From contig KQ965763.1 in NCBI GenBank assembly GCA_001574975.1, forward strand, positions 326,675 through 356,739: a DNA stretch of 30,065 nucleotides. The letters are read 5' to 3'. Below, piece after piece: positions 8,630 to 18,874 of the stretch (positions are counted from its first letter, which is position 1; every line of letters begins with the position of its first letter). The position numbers and the translations under genes were made by a program. The stretch comes from Gonapodya prolifera JEL478. Its lineage: Eukaryota; Monoblepharomycota; Monoblepharidomycetes; Monoblepharidales; Gonapodyaceae. Under the pieces are notes generated by a model. It was not told the DNA's origin, searched no databases, and was given only the letters and a program-made list of their open reading frames with translations.

Positions 8630-10012
8630 CCTCCGCTTCCGCCCTGCTCAACGTACGGATGCTCGCCAAGCGGTGCAACGCGGTTTCATCTGCGGAGAAT
8701 GGAATTGTCGAAGTCCTTTGTCTCAGAGCGCAGTACAGGTCTGAAGCGAAGGGGAACTCTCGCAACGCGTCGTTTGGTGCAAAGGATGATGAAAGGCTCA
8801 CCGGTTATCCCAGATGGCGATGTCGCCGACGTTCCACTTGAAGCGGACTTGGAAGTCGAATCCACCTAAATGTTATTCATTGTGAACAAGTGGGCTCTCC
8901 TCGGAAGCAACAGCGCCAAGCTCACCAGCAATATGATCAAACAAAAAGATCACGTCCGACTCCAGCTTCGAAGGCCCGACGATCCACTTCGTGAACCTCT
9001 TGTTCACAAACAGCGACTTCCACCCCGTGACCGGGTTCGTTCTGATCACGGGATGCACCGTCTTCAAGTCTTCACCGACGTTATCCGCCCCGCGCTGTGC
9101 GTGGATCTTGACACCAAAGGCTTTGGCGTACTGGTGGAATTGGGTCCCGTCGTGTTCGGCACTGAGTGTCTCTAGAAAGGCCTGGAGAGGTTTGGAGAGG
9201 CGGTCGTAGGCGGCGTATCCGGAGGCCCAGAGGGTGTCACCTGTGACGGTGCAGTTTGGGGTCGAGGATCGGTGAAGGAACTTGTGATACGGCAGCCAGT
9301 TCACTGTACCTCCAGTTTCGGGAATCCTCTCGAGCTGAAGCGCCGCATAGCTGGACGGACTCTTTTCAAACGTGAAGTCGCTGTGCCAGCTGTCGCTTGC
9401 TGGGGTGTCAGTGTACTGCGGATCGCTAGTTAGGTTTACGTCGTCGCCTCAGACTTGTCGTGTACCAAAATGAGATGGCAATTGGCATGAATCACCCACC
9501 GGCTTCCTTCGTTGGTGATGACCAGAATCTCGCTTAGTTCCTGTTTGGGGGTAAGTGGGTGGATGTGGAGGAAGCCAGGTGGAGTTGCTGAAATAGGATA
9601 ATTTGACCATGAAGGGATGTGTCAGATCAGAAAGATAAAGAAGCTCTTCATCGCGCCATTCTCACCAATCTTTCTTCCGAATTCGAGCAGGAATCTCGGG
9701 TCCAGCAGGTCGTGGTTTCGCAGGAACACAACACCTGCGAAATGTGCCCAAGGTACTCGATGCTGTTAGTGAACACACATATAGATTGCAATAGCCTCGG
9801 TTCGCCCCACCTGCTGATCATTCAACTCGTCAAGCTTCAAGTCGCAAAACTCGAGCCCGATGTGCGGCGTGACCTTGACGGCCTCGAAATGGTCCAACGA
9901 GCCAGCGAACCTTGAGGCCGGCGGGCGCAGCGCCAGGCACATCCTTGCGGGGTTTCGGACTTGGAGTGGCGGCGACTCAAGCTGAAGCAATGTTCGCGGG
10001 TTGGATATACGT
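8630..10012 (-). pseudogene. TauD-type dioxygenase pseudogene (tandem copy 1)
   Basis: This is a decayed copy of the intact dioxygenase gene at 10402-11883, with the same exon order. Lesions seen by direct comparison: the start codon position reads ACG instead of ATG (10012-10010); an in-frame TGA follows eleven codons later (9979-9977); four bases are missing in exon 2 (about 9732), breaking frame before VVFLRN; and the last exon is strongly degraded. Exons 3-6 remain readable, including ATPPGFLHIHPLTP, the metal-binding HSD within SDSWHSDFTFEK, GDTLWASGYAAYDRLSKPL and FQVRFKWNVGDIAIWDN, with splice sites retained. The loss therefore looks fairly recent. The homology continues upstream of the start (10101-10135 versus the region upstream of copy 2), so the duplication included promoter DNA. 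Confidence 0.85.
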
Positions 10013-10160
10013 GTGTGGGACGGGGGAAGATGTTGCCGATGTCGCAGTTTTGTGGCATTGGACACTCGCGCGTATTTTTCTTAAGTATCAGCGTATTTTC
10101 TGCATTTCTGGCACATTTCGATGTGGCGCAGCGTCTTGGCCTCGCCGGTCCACAGAGTTC

Positions 10161-10196
10161 ATCCGACGTCGCGCTTGAATCCGACATCGCGCTTGA
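10161..10196. repeat. 18-base direct repeat, two copies
   Basis: ATCCGACGTCGCGCTTGA is followed at once by a copy differing at one base (10179-10196). It lies upstream of the dead dioxygenase copy. No function is evident. Confidence 0.8.
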
Positions 10197-10401
10197 ACTC
10201 TTTTGAACCGCCGCACGAACGTCGCACGCCCGATGCAACCGTTTGGGTAGCCTGAAGGGACAGCACATGATGTGTGGAAACGAAGTGAGGCTTCCGAACT
10301 GTGAAACGTCATTTCCAAGGCAACTCAATTATTTCAACATTGACAATCGCAATACAAGTCTTGAATCTGCTCCACCGTCCCGCCGCTTCCCGCCGGTAAT
10401 C

Positions 10402-11883
10402 TTACAGCCTTGCCGCCTCCTCGCTCGCCGCCTTCTCAGCCTCGGCCCTGCTCAGCGACGCACCGTCAAAATATGGTTTCTCGCCAAGCGGCGCGACGCG
10501 GTTGCCGCGACGGACGATGGAGGGGTCAAAGTCGCGGGTGGCTGAGTGGAAGACGGATCTGCAACGGGAAGAAAAAGGTTAAGAAGGGTCACTTGCGGCA
10601 AGGGAAGAGGATGAGAGGCTCACCGGTTGTCCCAGATGGCGATGTCACCGATGTTCCATTTGAAGCGGACCTGGAAGTCAAATCCACCTGGAAGTTGTTG
10701 ATTGTTAGTAACATGTTGACTCTCTTCGGATTGCAACAGTGTTAAGCTCACCAGCAATGTGATCAAACAAGAAGTTCAGAAGCGCGTCCGACTCCGTCTT
10801 GGAAAGCTCGACAATCCTCTTTGTGAAGCCCTTGTTCACAAACAAGGATTTCCACCCCGTGACTGGGTTCGTCCTGATGAGGGGATGCACGGCCCTCAAA
10901 TCGTCGCCGACGTTGTCAGCTCCACGCTCAGTGCGGATCTTGACACCGGTGACCTTGGCAATGTCGTGGAAACGGTTCCCGTCGTGTTCGGCGTGGAGAG
11001 TCTCCAAAAAGTCCCGGAGGGGCTTGGAGAGGCGGTCGTAGGCTGCGTACCCGGAGCTCCAGAGAGTGTCGCCTACGGTAGTTCGCATGAACATACATAG
11101 ATGTAATTACGACGTCATGACGGCTCACCTCCTTCTTCAGGAATCCTCTCGAGCTGCAGCGCCGCATAGTTGGAAGGAGTCTTCTCGAACGTAAAGTCGC
11201 TGTGCCAGCCGTCGCTTGCAGGCGTGTCAGTGTACTGAGCGGCGCTGGTTTGGTCGCGAATCGTCATATATTAGATTGGAAAAAGTGGAAGGAGTTCGTG
11301 GAAATCACTAACAGCTTTCCTTCGTTCGTGATAACCAAGATCTCGTTCAATTCTTGCGGGGGAGTGAGTGGGTGGATGTGGAGAGTGCCAGGAGGGGTTG
11401 CTGAAATTATCGGACAGCGGAACGAGTCCAGATCAGAAAAAAGACAAAACGCAGTCATCGAGCATTACGAAATTTCTCACCAATCTTTTTCCCGAATTCG
11501 AGTTGGAATTTCGGGTCGATCTCGGCCTGGTTTCGAAGGAACACCACGCCGTTCTGCGAGACTAGGATGGAAAGGTCCTCAATCTGATGAAACGAGCACA
11601 AATAAATTTGCTGTTAGAGCACCGCACAAGAAATCCGAGCAAGAATGGCCTATCCCACCTGTTGATCGTTCAACTCATTGAGTTTGAGGTCGCGAAACTC
11701 GAGCCCGATGTGGGGGGTGACCTTGACGGCCTCGAAACGGTCCAAGGAGCCAGAGTACTTCTTCGGCGCAACCTTGAGGCCGGCTGGTACGACGCTAGGC
11801 ACATCCTTGCGGGCCTTTGGGCGAGGCGCGGCGCGAGAGTCGGCGGCGGGGAGCGAGGCGATGTTTGCGGGCTGGACAGACAT
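10402..11883 (-). CDS. TauD/TfdA-type Fe(II)/2-oxoglutarate-dependent dioxygenase
   Basis: Seven exons join in phase to a 357-aa protein: 11883-11659, 11583-11481, 11400-11313, 11244-11129, 11072-10752, 10687-10624 and 10558-10402. All introns have GT-AG ends. The family hydroxylates small substrates using 2-oxoglutarate and O2, classically releasing sulfite from taurine and other sulfonates. Visible hallmarks are the iron-binding H-x-D (DGWHSDFTFEK, about His153/Asp155), GDTLWSSGYAAYDRLSKPL, HPLIRTNPVTGWKSLFVN, and WDNRSVFHSATRDF with the distal iron His at about 310, followed by Arg at about 322 for 2-oxoglutarate. Length fits fungal members. No signal peptide is seen, so it is probably cytosolic. 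It is the intact member of a tandem pair, and a 16-base repeat lies in its upstream region. The exact substrate cannot be inferred; fungal relatives often act in sulfur acquisition. Confidence 0.92.
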
Positions 11884-12262
11884 GATGCGAGAAGTTGGTA
11901 GAGATGGGGCGAGCGGGGAAAGAGAGAAGCTTTTGAATTGATTCTTGGATTTGCTGGTGTCATTTTGCGACTTCGGGAAAACCTGCCACCTTCGCATTTC
12001 TGGCGACAGCAAGGTGTGGCGACAGCAAGGTGTGGCGCAGGTAGGGGAACACAGGTCACCCGGTACCAATTGTTTTGGTCACGACAAAGAAAGAGATAGT
12101 CTTTGGAGAATTTACAGTGAATTCGATGACTGGATGTGTGGGCCGTTGCGTGCAGCCCGATTCCAGGCAATGTTTCTTGCAACTATATTCTAATGCATCG
12201 TGAAATCAGTGCACAAAAGAACTTCGTACACTACCCTGGTCACCCCCTGCCTTTATACCACT
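11884..12262. promoter_or_regulatory. Upstream region of the intact dioxygenase gene
   Basis: This 380-base gap lies between the dioxygenase start and the 3' end of the esterase pseudogene. It holds a direct 16-base repeat at 12001-12032, and part of it is homologous to 10101-10135 upstream of the dead copy. I found no convincing gene in it. Confidence 0.5.
12001..12032. repeat. 16-base perfect direct repeat
   Basis: TGGCGACAGCAAGGTG occurs twice back to back and is followed by TGGCGCAG. The homologous site upstream of the pseudogene copy has only a partial equivalent. The repeat lies about 120 bases upstream of the dioxygenase start and could hold regulator sites, which is inference. Confidence 0.85.
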
Positions 12263-14383
12263 TTACTTCCGGCTCTGATCTCTCGGCGCTTGCGCCATAA
12301 GCACCCCTGTCCAGAACGCCATCCCGCCCTCGTCGAAATTCTTCACAGTATCCCTGTCCACCATCTTCAGTCCCGTATTCCCTTCTTCAAAGTGCAGGAG
12401 GCGATGGCCTCCCTCTGACGCAGAGTAAGGCTCCCAGTTCCGCAGAGGTGATCCGGTTGCTGCGAAGTTCGTCCAGTGGGAAAGCAGTCCTTTGGCAAGG
12501 GCGAGTTCGGAGGGATTAAGGTGGCTATGAGGTTGAAGGTGTACTATCAACACGATCGAATGTATAAGAGAACGTAACGTAGTGTTGAATATGGAATCTT
12601 CAATCGGTGATCCAACTCACTGGGATGTCAGCAACATGGCTCGCACCAAGTCCCAGGTCTCGTACAGGCTGGACACTCGCCGAAAATCTATACCTAGATG
12701 CACGAAGGAAGAAGGATGTTCACCACATTCCCGTCATCTGTCCCGTCTCCCATCACAGTTGCCACGCACCGTCCACCTTCACTTTCCCCGACATCTCCTT
12801 TATCACCACCTCGACCCCGACTGCATCACTAGCTCCGAAAAGAAAAGCGACGTTGCCTTCTTCATTGATTCTTCAAATCCATCCGCGTACAAAGGGCCAT
12901 ACAACTCCTTGAGAGGAGCAGCAAAACGGAGGCGGGAAATTCGCTTCGAGACGGGCGCGAGTGTAGGGCCCCGTTACACCGATGAAGGAGTGGGCGAAGA
13001 AGCTACCCTCTGTACGTTCAAATTTGGTAATCGTGAGGATTTGCGAGGGCGATTTCAAGTACAAGGGTTGATCAGGAACATACCATCATCCGTATCACCA
13101 ATAATAACAGCTTCCACATTCTTGTTCCACAAGCCCCCTCTCACCGCCTCTGCAGCTGTCGGGTTTGTCACCAGACCGCCCGGTACGTCCCCGCCAAACG
13201 CAGCCCCCCACGACCGGTACTCTTCTGTAATGCGCTCAAGATCGTCTGTTGGGATTGCTCGGAGATCAGCGAGGGACTGCGATTTGGAGGCGGTTTTGAG
13301 GTGTGAGTGCAATGGGCGATCCCAGAGATGCTGAAAATTGGACGGGTGAATGCGGTGCCGGATTGCATGATGACGCGGCAAATGGGGAGGTAGGGGACGT
13401 ATAGGCAGAGGAAATGGGTGGAGACTTGATGGGGAGTAAACAACGGAGATCAAGACACCTTCTTATCGCACATCAAGGTAAGCGGCCTACTCACTTGCAC
13501 CTGCACTTTCTCCATATAGAGTGATTTTCGGGGTCGCCTCCAAATGCCGCGATGTTTTGGGCCACCCATTCCACGGCGGAAATTTGGTCCAGGAACCCCA
13601 AATGGTGCAGGAGAGCGACTCGTCAACTCTTTACACACTGAACTAGCGGGCACTCGTGTGTACTCACCATAGTTGCCGTAGCCGGTTCCATTTGCTTTGG
13701 CCTATTCCCTCAGTTCTTCGGAAGCGAAGAAGCCGAAAACACCTGGCTAAGTGATTGCATGCCTCAGATAATGTAGAGTATTACCCTACGCATAGACAAA
13801 CTACGCTCACCAAGGCGATAATTGATCGTAACCACGCAGACATCGTAGTCCTCCACCACCGAATCTGCCCTGTACGACGGTGTAGAGTTGCTGCCGGTAG
13901 TAAACGCTCCTCCATGAATCCAAATCATGACAGGCAGCTTTGCGTTCTCGCGCAATCGCGGTGAGGGAGTTGTGTAGACATTGAGGTTCAGGCAGTCCTT
14001 GGAGAATGGCTGCGTCTCAGGTCCGAAGGGTGGTACACCGTCTTATTATTTTCTTGGGCTGCGGGCAGACGTTCCCGTATCTGCATCGTCGCCGTCACCA
14101 TCGGGAGCCAATGAGTCGTACGTTGCGGATCTTTTCAGACGTATCAGAAGCGAATACCCACTGGATCGCGTCCCTCACGCCTTCCCATGGAGTTGGAGAA
14201 GTAGGGGGCTTCCATCGTTGCGGAGGGTCAGCGACTGCAAGAGCTATTGTAGCAAACCATGAAAACGGGCAATTCTTGGGATCACTCACAAGGTACGTTC
14301 AAGAACTTCCGACAAACCGACGATGCAGATCCGCGCATAGTTCCCTGCACCGTAACTACGACTGGCAACGAATTCGATGCCAT
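12263..14383 (-). pseudogene. Type-B carboxylesterase/lipase pseudogene
   Basis: An alpha/beta-hydrolase of the carboxylesterase type-B family is readable in order: start at 14383 (MASNSLPVVVTVQGTMRG), ADPPQRWKPPTSPTPWEGVRDAI, SKDCLNLNVYTTP, LPVMIWIHGGAF (oxyanion region), VCVVTINYRLG, GFLDQISAVEWVAQNIAAFGGDP, YGESAGA (catalytic Ser), MQSGTAFTRPIF, and C-terminal HWTNFAATGSP to the stop at 12263. Lesions: an in-frame TAG at 13702-13704 in the GFFASEELRE exon; no AG acceptor before GFLDQ (sequence CACCATTTGG); a frame change between GGDPEN and the YGESAGA frame (about 13515-13535); and a frame change after MQSGTAF. Splice donors elsewhere are intact, so this is a gene that decayed in place, not a retrocopy. 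No intact paralogue is in the window. Confidence 0.85.
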
Positions 14384-14739
14384 TTTTCAATTGGTTGAGT
14401 GCTTCTGCACCCCATCTGGCTCTTACGAGGGCTGATGTCCGGGCGGAACCATAATCGTCGCCGACGATGGGTGCAGACCGGAATCATTTTTGGAAGTGCT
14501 TCCGCCCAAAATGACGCAAGAAAATTAAGCCAGATTCATCCTACTTTGTGTTGAGTGACGGGCTCACAAAAGCAAATATCTGAGCAAGCGAGTTAATCAT
14601 GGCAAAGCCTGCACTTGAAGTATAAAACAACGTGGGTGAGATAGAAGAAAGAGCGAGGGAAGGCACATTTTAAATTATTTAGAAGAGGGTCCGGGTAGGG
14701 AGATGATGTTGGTTGGAACGAGTTTGCAAATTGATCGGG
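14384..14739. promoter_or_regulatory. Promoter/5' leader between esterase pseudogene and DCAF11 homologue
   Basis: This divergent region contains a TATAAAAC box (14621-14628) on the plus strand, about 110 bases before the DCAF11 homologue's start, and a short upstream open frame. No other gene is seen. Confidence 0.55.
14621..14628 (+). promoter_or_regulatory. TATA box
   Basis: TATAAAAC lies about 120 bases upstream of the main ATG at 14740. If it is used, transcription would begin near 14650 and include the upstream open frame at 14703. Confidence 0.5.
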
Positions 14740-14747
14740 ATGTCTAA
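14703..14747 (+). other. Upstream open reading frame overlapping the main start
   Basis: Two consecutive ATG codons (14703, 14706) open a 14-codon frame (MMLVGTSLQIDRDV) that ends at TAA 14745-14747, five bases beyond the main ATG at 14740-14742 and in a different frame. An overlapping uORF of this kind normally lowers initiation at the main start. It matters only if the transcript begins upstream of 14703, as the TATA box suggests. Confidence 0.55.
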
Positions 14748-17238
14748 CCGAGACCGCAACGACGAGAGTCCCGAGAGGCTACCTGGAGCCTTTGTCCACG
14801 ATGAGATAGACGGTGAAACCGACGAGAATAATGGCGATGGGTCCGGAAACAGTGACGTGGAAGAAGGATCGGCAACACTGAGCCTTGAGCAGCTCTTGTA
14901 CCAGTTGTTCCAGTCCGGACGCCCAGTGCCGGATGATGAAGAGCAGGAGTCTGAGCCAAGAGCGCGGAGGTCTGCGCGAGTACGGTCAAGGAGGCCGGGA
15001 GAAGAAGTCACAGCATCAGCAGCTGCTGAAGCTCAAGATGCTCGCGGAGGGTCCGGTGTGGAGCAATCGGCTGACGCCGAACCTACCAGTGGATCTTGGG
15101 AGACAGAGCTGGCTCGAAAACTCAGTAGGATTTCCTTCTTGTCGCACTATGACCGGGCATTCGAATCTTCGACGATTCGTACACGAACTCAGGCGCTTCA
15201 TATGGTTCGGGCTCGAGAACTGAGTGGTGGTCCTAGACCTGCTATAACTCCACTGAAAAGAAAGGCCGTCATGGGGCAGGTATGTTCATCGAAGCTCCTT
15301 TAGCCGCGGAGGTGGACCATGGACAGTTCTCTCAACTGAATTTTTGTCATCATATCTATGAAGAAATTCCTTCCGTCCTCATCTTCATCGACGATACTCC
15401 GACGCGCATCTAGCCGAATCTACTGCGGGCAGTTCACCCCCAGCGGAAACCTCTTCTACTGTGCCGGTCAGGACTGGACGTTGCACGTGTTTGACTCGAG
15501 GGACCCACTCAAAATGCAGCACCTCGCCGATATACCGTGTGTTCGAGGTCAATGGACCGTGACTGATGCTACTGCGGATCAGGAGGGACGCTGGTTGGCA
15601 TATGCGAGCATCACTCCGGTGGTGTACTTGACACCGACTGGAGATTCGGAGGTTCGTTTCGTCAAAATTTTTGAGTTTTAGTGCGGTAAAGTCCAATTTC
15701 TCTCCTCCAATAAAGGGTGGTTTGGGGAGCCGCCAGGTCGCTCTTGATTTCGATCCAGCCCAAAGTCTAAACTTTGGGTTGTGGAGCGTGCGATTTTCGG
15801 TCAGTGCCCTCTATCCATGAGCCTCCCCGAAAGCATCGCTGAATAATTAGCTCACAGGCCGACGCTCGGGAGCTCGTGGCCGGGGCCAGCGACGGAAACA
15901 TTTTTGTCTATGATATTGAAAGAAAGGAAGTCTTGTTGAGGATAGATGGTGAGTGGTGTGCATTTGTGCTATTTTCGAAATCGCAACATCTTTCTTATTT
16001 CTTTCCTCAATCCACGTACAAGGACACGACGAGGACGTGAATGCAGTCTGCTTCGCCGACGAATCCACAAACGTCCTCTTCTCGGGCTCAGATGACTCAT
16101 TTGTAAAGGTGTGGGATCGGAGAAGTCTTAGGTCGAACCGTCCCAGTGGTGTTCTCATGGGACACACCGAAGGTGAGCGTCAGTCTTGAACTCAACGCCA
16201 AACTGTTGAACATGGTATTTTGTTCAGGTATCACTTACGTCGACACCAAAGGCGATGGCCGGTACCTTCTCTCCACTGCCAAGGACCAGACATCGAAACT
16301 CTTCGACGTGCGGCGTATGTATGATGCCGACGATTTCCAACGGCGATGGAACACCAGACAGGGCAAAACGCAGCTTGATAAAAGGCTTGACTGGGGTGGG
16401 TATCAGGAACGAGGTTGCAGTCGCGTCGGACGTGCAGTAAAAGCGCTTTTGTTCGAAAAGATTACAGATACATGGCATATCCCGGTCCACCCACCCACCG
16501 TCACCCAGAGGACCGCTCGGTTCAGACATACCGGGGACACAAGGTTCTGAAAACGCTCATCCGGAGCCGTTTCACGCCTTCGTCATATACAGGACAGGGC
16601 TATGTTTACGCAGGAAGCGCGGATGGAAAAGTGCGTTTCTATGACGTGTTGAGGTGAGTGAGCTATCATCGCTGTCATGTTTCGCCTGTTTGTATTTAAA
16701 GATTTTGTTTTAGTGGAGAGTGCGTCAATACAGTCGACGTGCAGTCAGTCGTGAAATCAAACCCTGAACTTAGCGAACACACTACGGGACATGGGCGCTA
16801 CTTATGGGGCCGACGATCGCGAGGAGGCGAGTGCGTGACGAGGGACGTCACCATGCACCCACATTTACCGGTGCTGGTGACAACGAGCTGGTGTAAGTTG
16901 CTTTCGTGAGCCGGGGGGGCTTTGGCCTTCGCGTATAACAATTGCGCCTCCCATTTTCAGGTGGGCCTGACGGTGAAGCTGGTGCCGTTATCGCACATGG
17001 CCCTTCAGATGGCCCTCGGAATGCCAAAGGGACGTCAAGTCCAAAGAGGCCCTCTGACCAAAGCGGATCCGAAAGTCCTACTAAAAAAGCTCGTGGAAAC
17101 GGCGGTGAAGACGAAGAAGGGTGGATGGATGTTGATGACGACGAAGACGAGGAGGACGACGATGAGTACGTGCCAAGGAGGCGGAGTACTGGGTTGAGGA
17201 TTGTGAACAGAGGAGGGAGAATTTATATCATGCGATGA
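14740..17238 (+). CDS. DCAF11/WDR23 (LEC14B-like) WD40 protein
   Basis: Nine exons join in phase to 649 aa: 14740-15279, 15364-15651, 15737-15799, 15858-15948, 16023-16172, 16228-16395, 16461-16653, 16714-16892 and 16961-17238. All introns are GT-AG. DCAF11/WDR23 is a substrate receptor of the CUL4-DDB1 ubiquitin ligase; the animal protein controls the Nrf2/SKN-1 stress factors. Diagnostic text: RIYCGQFTPSGNLFYCAGQD, SDGNIFVYDIE, GHDEDVNAVCFADESTNVLF, then VWDRR (WDxR DDB1-binding motif, about residue 358), GITYVDTKGDGRYLLSTAKD, WDYRYMAYPGPP, VQTYRGHKVLKTLIRSRF and YAGSADGKVRFYDVL. The N-terminal 150 residues are acidic and disordered. The C-terminus carries a Lys-rich patch and a long Asp/Glu run (WMDVDDDEDEEDDDEYVP). 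The gene is intact with no lesion. The most likely role is a ubiquitin-ligase receptor in the nucleus or cytoplasm. Confidence 0.93.
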
Positions 17239-17526
17239 GACCGGTTGTTAAGTGAGCTCGGATTCTTGGAGTTACCGAGTGGCCTCGTGCGAACAATATG
17301 CCGTTTGGACTTTGGTGTACATTTGATTACACTAAATGATGGCTACCGACGTGCGATGATCAGTACAGGTTATACTCCAGGTCTCGGGATCGATTTCGCT
17401 AATGAATGGTGCCCCCGCCTCGGTTGCGAGATCGAACACCTCACCTAACATCTCCGAAATCTCCTCTGCATCAAGTTTGAAGTGATCCAGATCAATGTCT
17501 TTTAAAATATACCGGCAGCTTTAGAA
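17239..17526. other. Convergent 3' intergenic stretch
   Basis: This gap separates the DCAF11 homologue (plus) from the F-box pseudogene (minus). A 67-codon plus-strand frame exists but has no supported start or domain. I see no other element. Confidence 0.5.
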
Positions 17527-18786
17527 TCAGATCGCGCTTTTGAACATGGTGTCCAAAGTATCTTTGAAGTCGCTCCATATTTCTGCCCAATCCCGCTTCC
17601 TGACCGCATTGTCCGTATCAAACTCATGGGCCCAAGAGGATAACAAAATATTCACAGTTTTCAGTTTATCTGGCTCTCCCACAATTGTTCCCAACAGCTC
17701 AAGCATTTTGTTCAACTGCGGAAGCTCATTTTCATCTTCACAAGAGTCGAAACCATGGAAGGCTATCCTGATATTGCTCAACATTAGGTCCAACTCCCAT
17801 AATTGTGATTCTTTGAGCAGCTCCTTCAGATTGGTGGGCATGGAAAACAAGGCTCGCGATTGGGTGCACCAAACTGGATGCCAACCTTGCCAATATTGCG
17901 GACGTATGGAAACACTCGAAGAGAATCGAGCGCTCGAAATGGCTCATCTACAGTGTCGACATGCCAAACTCCAAATCTACATCCGTCGATCAAGTGTCAA
18001 TTTCTCTGGAATTCCAGTGGAACCATTGGAGGATAATCAAAGGAGCATTGGAGCTCCTCGACGTCAGGAAGGCGTGTAAGCAGTGTCGCAATGCCTCCCA
18101 TATCGCTTAGACATTGATCCATTCCAGAACCTTTCAGCAACTTTAGAGAAGAGATGTTGGGAAACAACGTCTCACGAGGTATCGTGACCAATGTGCTCGA
18201 TGTAGTGGAGAGGCGGATGTCGTCCTCTATTTGAAGCTCCCTCACTCCGTGTGATGATGACAGCCTTATGAGTTCCCAAAGCGTCAGTTGTGTACCCATT
18301 GGAGTCGCGAATCGCGGCTGCCAGCCCGCCAGGAACGATCCTACGAATGGGTCTCCAGCGTCTCCGCTGAAAAAGAACCGTCGAAACCACAACTTTCAAT
18401 CGCCGGTTGCGGAGCCATTCGGACTTTCGACGGATTTAGGAAAGAAACAACGACTCCAATGTCTCATGTTCACCACAATCATGCGACCCACGCCCCTGAA
18501 TCTAAGATGGAGCACGACATTGACTCCCGTCGACGTGACGCCACATGTGTTCTTCACCAGCTCAAACTCCTTCCCGGGGGAGCGTCCAGCAGCGAGTGAA
18601 TCGCGTTTTGTGTCCATCACGTGTAACGTGCAGTTGATTCCCATTTTCCGGTCGCGACAACCCGGAATCGCGTTGTATGTCGCCTGCAGGAGCCCACGCG
18701 AAACGCGAGGGATGACGCTGCAAAAAGGTCTGTGGGGGGAGGAAGCGGAGTATTCGCTGGATGACTTCCAGGGGAAAGGAGTCCAT
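17527..18786 (-). pseudogene. F-box protein pseudogene
   Basis: The ATG at 18786 opens an F-box (MDSFPLEVIQRILRFLPPQT) that should recruit Skp1. Its second half (CSVIPRVSRGLLQATYN) is in another frame, shifted at a six-C/five-T homopolymer pair near 18723-18742. That frame continues as CTLHVMDTKRDSLAAG and LHLRFRGVG, meets a TGA at 18398-18396 with open sequence directly on both sides (ESPNGSATGD before; LWFRRFFFSGDAGDPFVGSF after), and meets another TGA at 17999-17997. The C-terminal part (NLKELLKESQLWELDLMLSN ... DWAEIWSDFKDTLDTMF) is in yet another frame and ends at 17527. I tried GT-AG pairs around the first TGA; none restored the frame. Length and organisation match agaricomycete F-box proteins with a diverged C-terminus. 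It is probably a decaying member of a large F-box family. Confidence 0.7.
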
Positions 18787-18874
18787 TGCGTGGAGGTGGG
18801 AGGACCACATGTACCGGACCGTTCCGTGATCTCAAAACTGGCCTCTAAAACGTCACCATTACAATTTTACATCA

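Noticed and set aside
10243-10745. Plus-strand open frames of 100-111 codons
   Set aside because: They are antisense to the last exons of the intact dioxygenase gene.
12582-13334. A 250-codon plus-strand open frame
   Set aside because: It is antisense to recognisable carboxylesterase exons (VIIGDTDDG, LRAIPTDDL) and encodes nothing recognisable.
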